64,000 bases of DNA from Siphonodentalium dalli (Eukaryota; Mollusca; Scaphopoda; Gadilida; Siphonodentaliidae), in the NCBI GenBank assembly GCA_032622095.1, contig CP136066.1, positions 194,050,816 through 194,114,815 of the forward strand, read 5' to 3'. The position numbers and the translations under genes are program-made. Positions 1 through 10,589 of this stretch are shown here, one piece after another. Under the pieces are notes generated by a model. It did no database searches. It was not told where the DNA came from and saw only the letters and a program-made list of their open reading frames with translations. Numbering within the stretch: the first letter of the stretch is position 1; each line of letters starts with the position of its first letter.

Positions 1-575
1 GTTGAATTTGTTCTTGTGTTCTAGTTTTTTTTATTTTATAACTTGTTATTACGTATTTCTAGATTATGTCATGGTGGTTTTTGTCGCATTTCTGTCCGGG
101 TTCAGGGATTAGATATGAAATACGTTATAAGTTCTTCGGTCGATCAAAAGATCGAGCGCAAAATTATAAGAAGGAAAACACGTTTCACAATAATACTAAA
201 ACCCTCATAACTTCATGGTAACCTGAGAAAATGGGTCACCTGTTTGGTACATATTAAATGTGCTAAATCTCGGAAAATGGGTGGATAACTCTAAAACGAA
301 TACAGACTGCCTTCAAATTCGAAGCAGTTCCCTTAATATTATTTTGCAGTTTCAGTGTGGCTGAGTTTTAATGCTGGTATCGTGTCATTGAATTCGTCAT
401 TAATTCATTCAGGCAATGTGTAGTCTGGGTTCCAGCCCAAATCATATGCTTTCCTTTCTATTCAGATGTTTGTGCATAAAAAGTACTATTGAAGCAAGAA
501 GTGTCACATGAAGGACACCGACGTTTTATATTGATGTTATTATCTATTTAGTCCATGTAGTTTCGAATAGATACA
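1..575. other. No recognisable gene
   Basis: AT-rich sequence without a convincing open frame or repeat. A short stretch near 80-120 (a 'gtccgggttcaggga' type sequence) resembles one near 14880-14910, so part of it may belong to an old dispersed repeat. Nothing else can be supported. Confidence 0.5.
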
Positions 576-577
576 TA

Positions 578-872
578 CAGTAATGCTCTAAGTAATCGAC
601 TTCTTAACCACAGCAGAATTATGGGTAACTTTTCAGGATGTAGTCGGAAATATGGCTTGTTGCCATTAATCGGAAAGCTCTCACCAACCACAGCAGAATT
701 ATGGGTAACTTTTCAGGATTTAGTCGGAAATATCGCTTGTTGCCATTCATCGGAAAGCTCTCGGTGAGAGCTTTCCGATGAATGGCAACAAGCCATATTT
801 CCGACTAAATCCTGAAAAGTTACCCATAATTCTGCTGTGAAGTTAAGCAGTCGATTACTTTGAGCATTACTG
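578..872. mobile_element. TA-flanked foldback MITE (Tc1/mariner-like ends)
   Basis: The element starts CAGTAATGCTC and ends GAGCATTACTG, with TA on both sides (576-577 and 873-874). CAGT ends plus a TA duplication are the Tc1/mariner signature. The arms are long inverted repeats. An internal unit of about 76 bp containing 'GGGTAACTTTTCAGGAT' is present twice in direct orientation (about 607-682 and 687-763) and once inverted (764-839), so the last two form an almost perfect hairpin. A solitary copy of the same unit lies at about 55905-55978, at the 3' end of the fourth exon of the unclassified gene. There is no coding capacity, so it is non-autonomous. Class assignment rests only on ends and TA, so it is an inference. 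Confidence 0.75.
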
Positions 873-880
873 TACATAAT

Positions 881-2110
881 TATTTCGTTTTTAATAACAC
901 AATGTCTTTCTTTTGTATTTATAAGTCTTTGTTATATGTCGCATTTTTTTTAAAATACTGTTTCAATGCACAATGCGAAAAATCTTCATAAATATTATAT
1001 TATATATAGGTTATTGTTACTGATAGTCTGGAACGCTGAATGTATCTTCAAGTTTGTCTACAGAGTCGATATGTATGCGTACACTTGTCTCAGTCAATGC
1101 AGATAATCAATAAGATGTTAGTCTGCTCGCAGGTTTGCATGCAAACAAACGATACTGTATATACCAACATAGCATCGATACGGTGGCGTGTTATGGACAC
1201 TGACATATAGTTAATGAAAACAAGGATTCAATTAATCCGGAGCGGCAATCAATCAGTGCAAAACACGGAATTGCGAAATAAACCGGATCGTTAATCTGTA
1301 ATCAAATACATTCGTTACATCAAAGTCCTTATAAAGCTGATAGTCAGAATGAAATCTGAGGAATTGTGAGCAAAAGTAGGACTTTTACGCGCTCGTTAAA
1401 TTTTGTGTTCCATTATCTCGTGAAAAACGTGAATGAGATTACGATTGATTGCTGAACGACTGTTTCGGTTAGACATTTCTTGACATTTTCAGCACGCGAA
1501 CAGTGGGAAAATTTGGGGACTTTGAATACGAATTTCATTGCGCGTCTTTCTACAAAATTACATGACATTCCTATTTTGAATTAACGTGTATAAGATTACA
1601 ATATTGTCGATATATTTGCCACCAGATGAATCCCAATAGCGATAACACAGCAACGGTAACTGCACTTAACAAATAACTGTTCGCCAATCAGAGCAACATC
1701 AAATTTAATGCATGTGTACATTGTATATGGTCACTCATCACACCAGCATCATTTCTACATCGTTTATACAAATACGTTACCTTTAGCATGCTGATATGCG
1801 TTGCCAGTAAGATGAATATTGGCATGACATTTGGGAAGGTTCAAGGTCTTGCAGCCGCCAGGCCACATTACGAATAATAACATAACAGGTAGTTAAAGAT
1901 CTTTCTTATAGCGATGCAACTGTATATAACGCAGCCAGTGGATGAGATTAAAATGATAAGCTATGTACCAATAAAAACAACCAACAGGAATTATTTCTTT
2001 CAGTCGGAGTCAAAAATATGTATGCAAGATCTGACTAGAGTGCAATCAATCTAAAACATATAAATTTAGCATGACATACAGGTGGAATAAATAATCAATA
2101 GAACATGATG
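881..2110. other. No gene seen
   Basis: AT-rich DNA with many stop codons in all frames and no repeat that I can match inside the window. Confidence 0.4.
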
Positions 2111-2114
2111 AGAT

Positions 2115-2265
2115 ACAATTTACCAAGGCCTCACTTCAAAACGGTCAAAGTAGCTTCCGATGTCTGATATGGCATTGACAAGATACTTACACTATTTGAT
2201 GAATCTGGGGTGAGTTTATATCAATTCATCAAGTTGACAGCTGAGTGACAATGAAGGTCGTCTCT
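2115..2265 (-). repeat. LINE-related fragment
   Basis: A stretch containing 'gacaagatacttac...gatgaatctggggtgag' and 'ttcatcaagttgacag' resembles 58110-58195, which directly adjoins a LINE ORF1 remnant. It is probably an old piece of the same retroelement or of a repeat often found next to it. The match is short and imperfect. Confidence 0.35.
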
Positions 2266-2347
2266 CATTAAATCGGAAGCATCAACCCACAAATACTGCT
2301 TTTTGTATTTTAAACACAAATGTTTTTTTCTCCAAGTATCGCGTTGA

Positions 2348-2350
<3 letters not shown>

Positions 2351-2423
<73 letters not shown>

Positions 2424-2433
2424 GAGAGAGAGA
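2351..2433. repeat. Compound (AT)n(AG)n microsatellite
   Basis: About 40 bp of alternating AT pass directly into about 40 bp of AG. A second compound array with the same AT-AG-AT order lies about 150 bp further on. Confidence 0.95.
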
Positions 2434-2574
2434 TATGTCAGAGTTATGGAGGCACGGACTCAGTATGAGTGTTCATTGCTTCATATTTGCGTGAACAAAT
2501 TCTCATTTCTTATCGAAATGGCCATGTGTCGATCGGAATGGTACATTGAGATGTTCCTCAAACCAAATCATATA

Positions 2575-2576
2575 TA

Positions 2577-2629
<53 letters not shown>

Positions 2630-2642
2630 GAGAGAGAGAGAG

Positions 2643-2685
<43 letters not shown>

Positions 2686-2692
2686 TATATAT
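2575..2692. repeat. Compound (AT)n(AG)n(AT)n microsatellite
   Basis: AT dinucleotides, then AG dinucleotides with a GGGG interruption, then AT again. It ends where the LINE ORF1 remnant begins, so the array may mark a retroelement end or may have grown in an A-rich tail. Confidence 0.95.
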
Positions 2693-3210
2693 AGTCATAA
2701 TGGCGATTGATTTGGAGCAAACGCCTCAAATTGGCTGAATCCATTTCGAATTCATAGTCCCACATGGGACACGAAGGATCTATTGCTGAGCGTGTACAGA
2801 GACAGTATATTAACATGTACTTGGTAACGAGCAAGTCGTTTGAAAGCCAGAAGCAGAAAAGCGTGCACATATATTGTTCTTAACCTTGCAATTATATTGG
2901 CCATATATTTTGCAGATAAAACACGACAAATTGTTTGGTACACATGTAGTCAGTGGCAGTTACATGTAGCCAACCTTCAACTCCAGTGGGAGTTGAGGCC
3001 GGTTGAATGGCAGAGCATACCGGTTTTGCGAGGCAACGCACGTGTCTATGCAAGAGCTGTCAACTGACAAAGAGCGTAATATAACATTGAACTTTACTTG
3101 AACATACAACCAGGAGAGAGAGCCATTTACTGGACCAGTCCTGATTGGCTTCACGGATTCCAACTATACTTTGCAGTGTTTTGTCATTAGATTGTTTCTT
3201 GACACCGGTG
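2693..3210 (-). pseudogene. Decayed LINE ORF1 fragment (jockey/CR1-like)
   Basis: Read on the minus strand, broken frames give pieces diagnostic of the nucleic-acid-binding ORF1 of jockey/CR1-type non-LTR retrotransposons: 'DKTLQSIVGI', 'SVKPIRTGP' followed by a serine/leucine stretch, and 'LKVGYM'. Further on come remains of a 'VPNPLRCF' type pre-knuckle segment and 'DPSCPMWDYEFEM', which matches the residues after the zinc knuckles in the 19.3-kb copy (SCPIWDYEFK). The same motifs occur intact in the copies near 20.2 and 58.4 kb. Frameshifts and stops show that it is dead. The middle of ORF1 is missing, so it carries an internal deletion. No reverse transcriptase part is present. Confidence 0.75.
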
Positions 3211-3227
3211 TCGAAGCTAATATAGGT

Positions 3228-3254
3228 TGTGTTGGGGGGGGGGGCTAACCCCCC
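3228..3254. repeat. G-tract followed by C-tract
   Basis: About ten G residues, 'gctaa', then CCCCCC. The tracts can pair with each other. Confidence 0.7.
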
Positions 3255-3619
3255 GGATTGTCGGAAGTACCGAATGGTCCTCCCCATAACCGCTCATATT
3301 TTTGCCTTTATTTCAGAAAACATGAAAAAAGAGCAATTTTTGGATTTTTCATTTTTCTTTGACTTTTTCTTCTTGTGCCTATTCGCCGGTGGTGGTGCAG
3401 ACGAAGAGGCATCCGAGGGAGAGGTGTTGCTCACGCTGCTGATGTTGTTTCCTTGAATGATGCTGTCTGCCGCAAGTTCTGCTCGTACTGCCCTGGTGTG
3501 TTCGATCGTGTCTCTTATTCGGTCACGTTATATATATATAGTACTAGCATGTTAGCCCGCCACTGGCGGCATTCGTCTCATGGCTTTGTTTCAGAAACAT
3601 GACATTTTTTTAATTTAAT

Positions 3620-3897
3620 CAAATTTCAAGTCGATAGCTCCACCCGTTTCCGACATCTGGTCTGCGCATGCGCGAAGCTCGGCGACCCGATAAAATTCGT
3701 ACCCGGGGCAAGATACATTCTCATACCAAATTTCAAGTCGATAGCTCCACCGGTTTCCGAGATCTCGTCTGCGCATGCGCGAAGCTGGCATCGCACGGAC
3801 TCGGCCACCCGATAAAATTTGTATCCGGGGCAAGATACATTCACATAGCAAATTTCAAGTCGATAGCTCCACCCGTTTGCGAGATAACGCATTCTAT
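3620..3897. repeat. Tandem repeat, unit 107-122 bp
   Basis: Three successive copies begin at 3620, 3727 and 3849 with 'CAAATTTCAAGTCGATAGC'. The second copy carries about 15 extra bases ('ggcatcgcacggactc'). Each full copy contains the palindrome TGCGCATGCGC. The third copy is truncated. The resulting open frames on both strands are by-products of the array and not genes. Confidence 0.85.
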
Positions 3898-4041
3898 GTT
3901 TTTCAATGAGTTAATTCATGGTACCCGTCCTCCCCGTCCTAAACTTCAGAGCGGACAGTCAATTAATCCCGTCGTGAAATCCCTCTGCATAATATTTCGA
4001 GCTCTTAGATCAATTCTGCCTTTTTAGTTGCATTTCGTCCG

Positions 4042-4135
4042 CATCCGTATTTCGGACGCATGGGGTCAGTCGTTTAGCCACGTCCATTGGAATCCGCATC
4101 GGACGCATCGGGTATCGTTTAGCCACGTCCATTGC
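4042..4135. repeat. Two-copy short tandem repeat
   Basis: The block 'cggacgcat...gtttagccacgtccattg' occurs twice in a row. Confidence 0.7.
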
Positions 4136-4433
4136 AATAAAGAGCGTTAATTGTTAAAACCTCCGTATAAGGTATAGATAAAGAGCGTTATTGCCTTAAC
4201 CCCCCCCCGCCGTGCCTTTGCGGTGATTTGGGAGTGGATAAAGGGTGCTCAGAGCTTCTCGAAAACACGACTACGGCGGTGTCGGTGTGATTTTACACTT
4301 ACATACGAAATTTGATCTCAATCTGTATACGCGTTTTGGATTCTATGAAGTACACACACACACACACATATATACGAAGTCTCAAAATATATAGTATAGA
4401 TAATAATATTCAGGGACTGTTCCATCGTTGTGA

Positions 4434-5042
4434 TTAGGTCGTCTGTGTAGAACGGTGCTTCTTCTGTGGGCGACGCCGCCCTCTCAAAGTATCTCGGCGT
4501 CGGTGTTCGATTCCGCCCCTGTTGGAAACTGGCAAGGTGGTGACTCCAGCGAAGCTGGCGGCAGGCACGTCCCTGGTGGTGTCGGCGTCCCTGTCTCCGT
4601 CTGTCTCCATGACGACAGCAGGGACCTCCGGCAGATCAACGGAGTCCCTGCTAGCTGGTCTGATGTCGCCTGTCTCCAGACAGGTCGGGTCGTCTCTCAG
4701 ACAACTCCAACCCACCGGCTGTGACAATGGACGTCGGTTGGACCACACGGGGAGGGGTGACCGGCAGATCAACAGTCACCCCACCTTCTTCTTCCGTTTC
4801 GCCCGTCTGGCGGCGTCCCTTCTCTTAGATGGCGTCTTTCTCTTTGGAGGCCCCTTCTTCAAACCACGGCTGGTTGCGGCGTTCCTGTCCCGGGCAGAAG
4901 ACCTCTGGATACCAGCATCCTCTGTCCGGAATTCAATGCAGAGGACCAGAAAGCCCCCGTCAGCCTGGAGTGACCAGCTGGCAGTGTCCACAATCCGACT
5001 TCTCTGCATAGCAGCTAACGCGGCGTCGGGGATTAGTTCCAT
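4434..5042 (-). pseudogene. GC-rich basic ORF fragment, possible retroelement protein
   Basis: On the minus strand one frame stays open from about 5042 to 4434 except for a single TGA at 4773-4775, about 200 codons in all. The N-terminal part reads 'ASWSLQADGGFLVLCIEF' and is followed by a strongly basic stretch ('PKRKTPSKRRDAARRAKRKKK'-like). The part after the stop is rich in Pro, Arg, Asp and Thr. The composition is clearly GC-richer than its surroundings, which suggests a separate origin. The hydrophobic-then-basic layout recalls capsid-like proteins of invertebrate retroelements, but I do not recognise the family. The plus strand is also open over 226 codons (4522-5202) with low-complexity content, and I judge that the shadow. 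It abuts a LINE 5' remnant at about 5200. Confidence 0.4.
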
Positions 5043-5194
5043 AATCAGTCCTGAGCCTAATCCAAAACCATCTCACTCGCCGGCGTTAGCACGAGGGCGG
5101 CTGCTTCCCGAAGGTAACAATCCACACAACTCACTCGTGCTAACGTCTGATGATCGGAACAGCAATCACACAACAAAGCAAAGTATCGTGTGCT

Positions 5195-6195
5195 CCGCTT
5201 GACGGTCATCAGAGTCGAAGCTAAGAACCAAGTAACGATGATATACATCAGCACCATTGGATCCTAGTGAGGCATCACTTCTTCATGCTCAGTCTGAGTT
5301 GTCATATGAAACCCAAATATCAGTCAACTAATCCATTAGCCGCCTCAGCGTATCCTTCGTATTGTGGTCGGGCCAAAGACTGGTAAAAGTTGAAGCGGTG
5401 ATTTAGACAACACATATAGCATCATCCAGGTACCTTTTGACAACGTCGGCGTCGTGAACAGAAATTGTTTCAACAGCCTGTTCTCTCAAAAATCTGCACA
5501 GTAGCTGCTTCTAATATAACTCATTTGAGGTAGATAATATGCTTAGAATCGCCTCATTTTTAGTCGATAATGTGCTGAAAATGAGAGCGTTTTGTCACAT
5601 TGTAGACTCATAATTAGGCCATTCTAAGCTGATTATATTATATGCGGACAATGACACATTTAAATCAACTCACGACTTTTCAGGTGTACGATCCTTAACA
5701 TGTGTTTTCACTGTGGTCCGCGCCATAAAACGAAATAACGGCTATGAGTCCATTATCTGCTTATTTCAGAATCAAATAATCACATTATGTAGCTATATCA
5801 AATTATATGTCGATTATATGCGTATTTGTGCGAGAATATGTTAGATTCAAACAATCAACACTCATCAAGTCGAGATTCAAAGAAACATGATACGACGTGA
5901 ACACCGTACACTGCAGACATCGGAAAAATATATACAACAGATAGCATACATTTTATCAGAAACAATTTGAAAGAGGCTTCAACTCAATCGCCCATCTAGA
6001 AGCGATGTCTGACGGAGGTAGACCATGTGCAAAGTCGTATCAACATGTCATCTATTTGACGCCTCGTGTAATATACGGTCGACGTAGTACCACAATGACT
6101 GCACTGCTACACTGCACATGTGATTCACCCTACAGCAAACAAGGTGACACATTAGGGGATTCTTACCCCTCGAATCCTCATGCAGCTTGATATCC
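5195..6195 (-). mobile_element. LINE 5' region (5'UTR and start of ORF1), interrupted
   Basis: The stretches 5210-5473 and 5844-6195 align with 20330-20965, the 5' part of the LINE-derived insertion. Shared features are 'aagccaagaaccaagta', 'ctggtcgggccaaagac', 'gaagcggtga' and, further out, 'acattagggga...ttacccctcg'. The ORF1 start can be seen in broken form as 'MTTQ' and 'HRYLVLSFD', compared with 'PQYLVLGFD' in the 58-kb copy. A family A MITE (5474-5843) splits it. It is non-functional. Confidence 0.75.
5474..5843 (+). mobile_element. Family A MITE, 370 bp, inserted in LINE
   Basis: It begins CAGCCTGTTCTC and ends with the 3' end GAATATGTTA (consensus GGATATGTTG). The reverse complement of that end (CAACATATCCTCGCGAAAAT in better copies) aligns with the start (CAGCCTGTTCTCCCGAAAAT), so the ends are imperfect inverted repeats. 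The flanks GTTTCAA (5467-5473) and GATTCAA (5844-5850) match GAATCAA at 20598-20604 in the uninterrupted LINE paralogue. This shows a 7-bp target duplication. There is no coding capacity. Confidence 0.85.
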
Positions 6196-6214
6196 AGAAA
6201 AGCAGCACATTAGA

Positions 6215-6544
6215 TGCTTATTATAAACTTGTTTTAGGTAGATAATCTGCCTACATTGAATTAATTTTGAGTCGATAATATGCTTAAATAAGAACATTTT
6301 ATTCACATTATCGACTCATAATGAGGTGATTCTAAGCAGATTATGTGCGGACAATGACACAAATAAGCGAACTCACGACGTTCAGCTGTACGCTCATTAA
6401 CATGTGTTTTCACTGTGGTCCGCGCCATAAAACGAAATAGCGGGTAAGAGTCCAGTATCTGCTTATTTCAGAATCAAATAATCACAGTATATACATATCT
6501 CACATTATAGGTCGATTATGTACGTATTTGCGCGAGGATATGTT
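6215..6544 (+). mobile_element. Family A MITE, left end missing
   Basis: It carries the internal family A sequence ('gtagataatctgc', 'ttcactgtggtccgcgccataaaacgaaata') and the right end GCGAGGATATGTTG. The left terminal repeat is missing or decayed. Confidence 0.8.
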
Positions 6545-7446
6545 GCCTCATGGTGTCATAATATTGGGGAAGCTATCCTTGTTAAAGTGGAAAGGAGTGT
6601 AGTTACATACAGTGTTAGGATATCAGTTGTATATTGGAATCCAAATTTATTATCATCAACAGCAGAATTCTGCCCTGTATATTGTTCTCGAGAATTATGA
6701 TCGTTTAGTCGACAATGCGCGTCGATCGACGGTGACACGTGACCCGCATGGAAATCTAGAGGCAGGTGATGGATACCGGTGACACCCGAGTAAACAAATC
6801 GAACACTTCCGTGACAGACTGGGGTGATCGAACTGTAAAGCAAGAAACATGATACGACATGTAATTAACAAATTCTACTGAGTTTACATAAACCATTATC
6901 GTGCTCGGAACGCGGTGTTGGTAGATTCAATAAAAGGGTTGATGTGCAATATCCTATTCAGGGGTGCTGGGCAAGGGAGGGGGGGGTCAATTATCTCTCG
7001 TGTCCGTCTCCAATGGGAGGGGGCACAACGCGGCCTTTCGATATGCATAATGGCAAGACATACATCTTATATCAGTTAAAACAGAATTGTGATATTGCAT
7101 ACATGATATCCATTCTATAAGACAGGCCTTAAAATTAAAATGCTTTAGTGTAAACGTATTTTATTTCTCTTTCGTGCATAAAATTACATACACATTGCAA
7201 TAACGTGTATAATATAACATTTTGAGAAAAATGATTTGACAGTAAGCGCATGATTATTGTGGCAATTTCCAAGATATGAATGATTGTATGGCATTATATA
7301 TGATGATAATGTACTTATGAGATTCAATTCATTAGTGTTGCAGCTTAACCGTGTGTATATGATAGCATGTGTGTCTGATGTCCATATCCCCGGGCCCATT
7401 TGACGATCAGGGCGTTTGGGTGTATACTGATACCAAGTAATACAGT
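6545..7446. other. No gene seen
   Basis: AT-rich sequence with a G-rich patch at about 6975-7025. Open frames of 70-95 codons on the minus strand show no recognisable motif. Confidence 0.4.
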
Positions 7447-7450
7447 AGTC

Positions 7451-8349
7451 GTGTTCGTGTGTGACTACATGTAGTGAAGGGCACGTGTTCGTGTGTGTCT
7501 ACATGTAGTGAAGGGCACGTGTTCGTGGGTGTCTACATGTAGTGAAGGGCACGTGTTCGTGGGTGACTACATGTAGTGAAGGGCACGTGTTCGTGTGTGA
7601 CTACATGTAGTGAAGGGCACGTGTTCGTGTGTGACTACATGTAGTGAAGGGCACGTGTTCGTGTGTGACTACATGTAGTGAAGGGCACGTGTTCGTGTGT
7701 GACTACATGTAGTGAAGGGCACGTGTTCGTGTGTGTCTACATGTAGTGAAGGGCACGTGTTCGTGGGTGACTACATGTAGTGAAGGGCACGTGTTCGTGT
7801 GTGACTACATGTAGTGAAGGGCACGTGTTCGTGTGTGACTACATGTAGTGAAGGGCACGTGTTCGTGGGTGTCTACATGTAGTGAAGGGCACGTGTTCGT
7901 GGGTGACTACATGTAGTGAAGGGCACGTGTTCGTGGGTGACTACATGTAGTGAAGGGCACGTGTTCGTGGGTGTCTACATGTAGTGAAGGGCACGTGTTC
8001 GTGGGTGTCTACATGTAGTGAAGGGCACGTGTTCGTGGGTGACTACATGTAGTGAAGGCCACGTGTTCGTGGGTGACTACATGTAGTGAAGGGCACGTGT
8101 TCGTGGGTGTCTACATGTAGTGAAGGGCACGTGTTCGTGGGTGACTACATGTAGTGAAGGGCACGTGTTCGTGGGTGACTACATGTAGTGAAGGGCACGT
8201 GTTCGTGGGTGTCTACATGTAGTGAAGGGCACGTGTTCGTGGGTGACTACATGTAGTGAAGGGCACGTGTTCGTGGGTGACTACATGTAGTGAAGGGCAC
8301 GTTTCAATCGTAGTCGTGTTCGTGGTTGACTACATGTAGTGAAGGGCAC
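7451..8349. repeat. 34-bp minisatellite, 25 + 1 units
   Basis: Twenty-five exact-length 34-bp units run from 7451 to 8300. A 15-bp spacer and one more unit (8316-8349) follow. Each unit contains the 10-bp palindrome CTACATGTAG, and each unit junction makes CACGTG, a canonical E-box. Variation is confined almost entirely to two positions, GTG[T/G]GTG[A/T]CT. The T-A form dominates the first half. From about unit 13 on, only the G-T and G-A forms occur, and the tail follows a repeating G-T, G-A, G-A order. That indicates recent amplification of trimers. Confidence 0.97.
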
Positions 8350-8937
8350 GTTTCAATCGTAGCATTAGTTGCGAAATCTATTTGTAAGTATTATAAACGT
8401 TCGAACTTGTGCAAATATTTTCATTCAAAGATAAATCGTGAGAACATGAAGTAATGTTTTAGTTTCAAGTTTCATTTTCCATTTTCAGACTGCCAATGCT
8501 GTATGATTATACCACAACTTTTCCAGTATATACCCCTGACTGAAAACAATGCCATATTATGGACGTTTTGAGCCTCCTTGCACCTGGAAGATTCATTCAG
8601 TCCTATTGCGCGTCACATAAAGTCATGAAATCAATATACACTAGCACATGTGATAGCTTTACCGGCTTATCGCGCGATAAGAGGTCTCCCAGTATCGCAT
8701 CATTTCTAAGAAAATAACTTTGTTGAAAACCGATCTTGGCGAAATGGAAACATAATTTGTAGCAAAATTTAGTTCAATATACCACCATTTTCACGGATAG
8801 ACAGACATGTGTACAACCATGGAAGTCTTAACCAATCAATCAATGAATTAACGCGGCGTTTAAGTGACAAACGTTATATTTATTTGTCTTATATATATAC
8901 CTAGCATCACTGTTGAATTTCAAAGATAAGTCATGTG
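8350..8937. other. No gene seen
   Basis: AT-rich DNA. A short 'CAATCAATCAATGAAT' at about 8834 is like a SINE 3' tail, but no SINE body is recognisable next to it. Confidence 0.4.
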
Positions 8938-9434
8938 TGTTTGTTTAGTTAGCATTTAACGTCGCTGTAGTAGCAAAGTCGTATCACGACGAATGAGATA
9001 ACATATATTTGAGTTTAAAATAGTATTTCTAAAAACTAGGTTATATTCAGCTGTAGTTGAATCGTCAAAAAATGGCAATAGCTGAAAGCTTATATTATTA
9101 TCTAGTAGACGCATTGGTTTCCAACTGTCGGAAACGTCCACCTACATGTATCAACACTGTGGTTGATAATTTTCCTATTTCCAACTGGTGGACATTTCAG
9201 TCCAAAAAGACTTAAACTATGAAAATGTTGGTCTAAAAACAACACATCTATATACCTAAATACTGGTTGGGAAATAAAAATATCATGACAAATTCAATTT
9301 ATGTTCGATCCGAAATTTCTGTTAAATATTGTGTCACACATTAAATTGCTATCAGTTCAACATTTAACCAATTTATACTGTATACAAAAGGGATCCGAAC
9401 TTAAGTTATCTCAACTGATCTAGCCCCTCACCCG
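8938..9434. repeat. Duplicated block, copy 1
   Basis: This block is about 500 bp and begins near 'gtttgtttagttagcatttaacgtcgctgtag'. It is closely matched in direct orientation by about 10085-10589, and the homology continues into a reverse-oriented family A MITE in both copies. The 'TTTAACGTCG' motif near the start is also found at the 3' end of the LINE-derived insertion at 18.76 kb, so the block may itself be a retroelement remnant. Confidence 0.8.
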
Positions 9435-9690
9435 ACAAAATGTCCTCGTGGAAATACGCACATAATCGACATATTATGTGATATAGGTACAAAATGTGAT
9501 TAGCTGATTCTAACATAAGCAGAGTGTGTCCTGTTTCGTTTTATGGAGCGGTCCACAGTGAAAAGAACTGTTAAAGGGAGTACAGCTGAAAAGTCGTGAG
9601 TATAGGCTTATTTGTGTAATGGACCGCACATATTCTGCTTAGAATCGCCTCATTATGAGTCGATAATGTGACTAAAATATTCAAACTTCA
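9435..9690 (-). mobile_element. Family A MITE (reverse), truncated
   Basis: It starts CAAAATGTCCTCGTGG, a variant of the CAACATATCCTCG end, and runs through the typical internal sequence ('cctcattatgagtcgataatgtg'). It lacks the CAGCCTG end. The copy at 10590 shows the complete form. Confidence 0.8.
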
Positions 9691-9718
9691 TTTTACCCAA
9701 ACTTTACCCAACAGAACG

Positions 9719-9949
9719 GCCCTGTGCCAATGCATTCTCTTATATATGCGAGTCGACCATAGGTCGCCTCGCATATATAAGAGAATGCATTGGCTTAACA
9801 CATATTAAAAATGATAAAATTGTCAAAGAATGTAGAAAAATATTATAAAAATGTTAAAAAAGATTTTTTTTAGGCCAATGCATTCTCTTATATATGTGAG
9901 GCGACATATGGTCGACTCGCATATATAAGAGAATGCATTGGCACAGGGC
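9719..9949. mobile_element. Double-hairpin element (family P), 231 bp
   Basis: The outer ends GGCCCTGTGCCAATGCATTC and its near complement are inverted repeats. Each end is itself a hairpin of about 70 bp (9726-9794 and 9874-9942) with stem 'CCAATGCATTCTCTTATATA' and loop region 'GTCGACCATAGGTCGCC'. A short AT-rich spacer of about 80 bp separates the two hairpins. There is no coding sequence. Related hairpins occur at 12.84, 13.13, 14.72 and 37.57 kb. Confidence 0.85.
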
Positions 9950-10084
9950 ATAACTGGTTAGTGTTGATGAATACATTCATTATGAGAAAAGTGGGGTAAT
10001 ATGCATGTGGAAGAATATTAGATGTATGTAAAAATGTGTTGATGACATGAAATACTGAAATTCACTGAATATAAGTCATATTTG

Positions 10085-10589
10085 ATTGTTTAGTTACCGT
10101 TTTACGTCGTTGTAGTCCTATCACGACGAATGGAATAAGTCATGAGTCAATATGAGATAACATATATTTGAGAAAAAATAGTATTTCTTAAAACTATATT
10201 ATAGTCAGCTGTTGAATCGTCAAAAAATGGCAACAACTGAAAGCTTATATTATTATCTAGTAGACGCATTGGTTTCCAACTGTCGGACACGTCCACCAAT
10301 ACATGTATCAACCGTGTGGTTGATAATTTTCTATTTCCAACTGGTGGACATTTAAGTTCAAAAAGACTTAAACTATGAAACTTTTGGTCTAAAAACAACA
10401 GCTCTATATACCAATATACTGGTTGGGAAATAAAAATATCATGACAAATTCAATTTATCTTCGATCCGAAATTTCTGTTAAATATTGTGTCACACATTAA
10501 ATTGTTAACAATTGAACATTTAACCAATTATACATTATACAAAAGGGATCCGAACTTAAGTTATCTCAACTGATCTAGCCCCTCACCGA
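10085..10589. repeat. Duplicated block, copy 2
   Basis: Direct repeat of about 8938-9434, roughly 90% alike by eye, with small indels. It is followed, like copy 1, by a reverse-oriented family A MITE. Confidence 0.8.

Noticed and set aside
2568-2870. 100-codon minus-strand frame with Tyr/Ile and Ser/Leu runs
   Set aside because: Mostly translated microsatellite. Only its N-terminal third overlaps a real LINE ORF1 remnant.
4522-5202. 226-codon plus-strand frame
   Set aside because: Lies opposite the minus-strand frame with the more protein-like basic segment. Content is low-complexity. The plus frame is taken as the shadow.
7451-8349. Possible CRISPR-like array
   Set aside because: Units are contiguous without unique spacers and the context is eukaryotic. 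It is a minisatellite.
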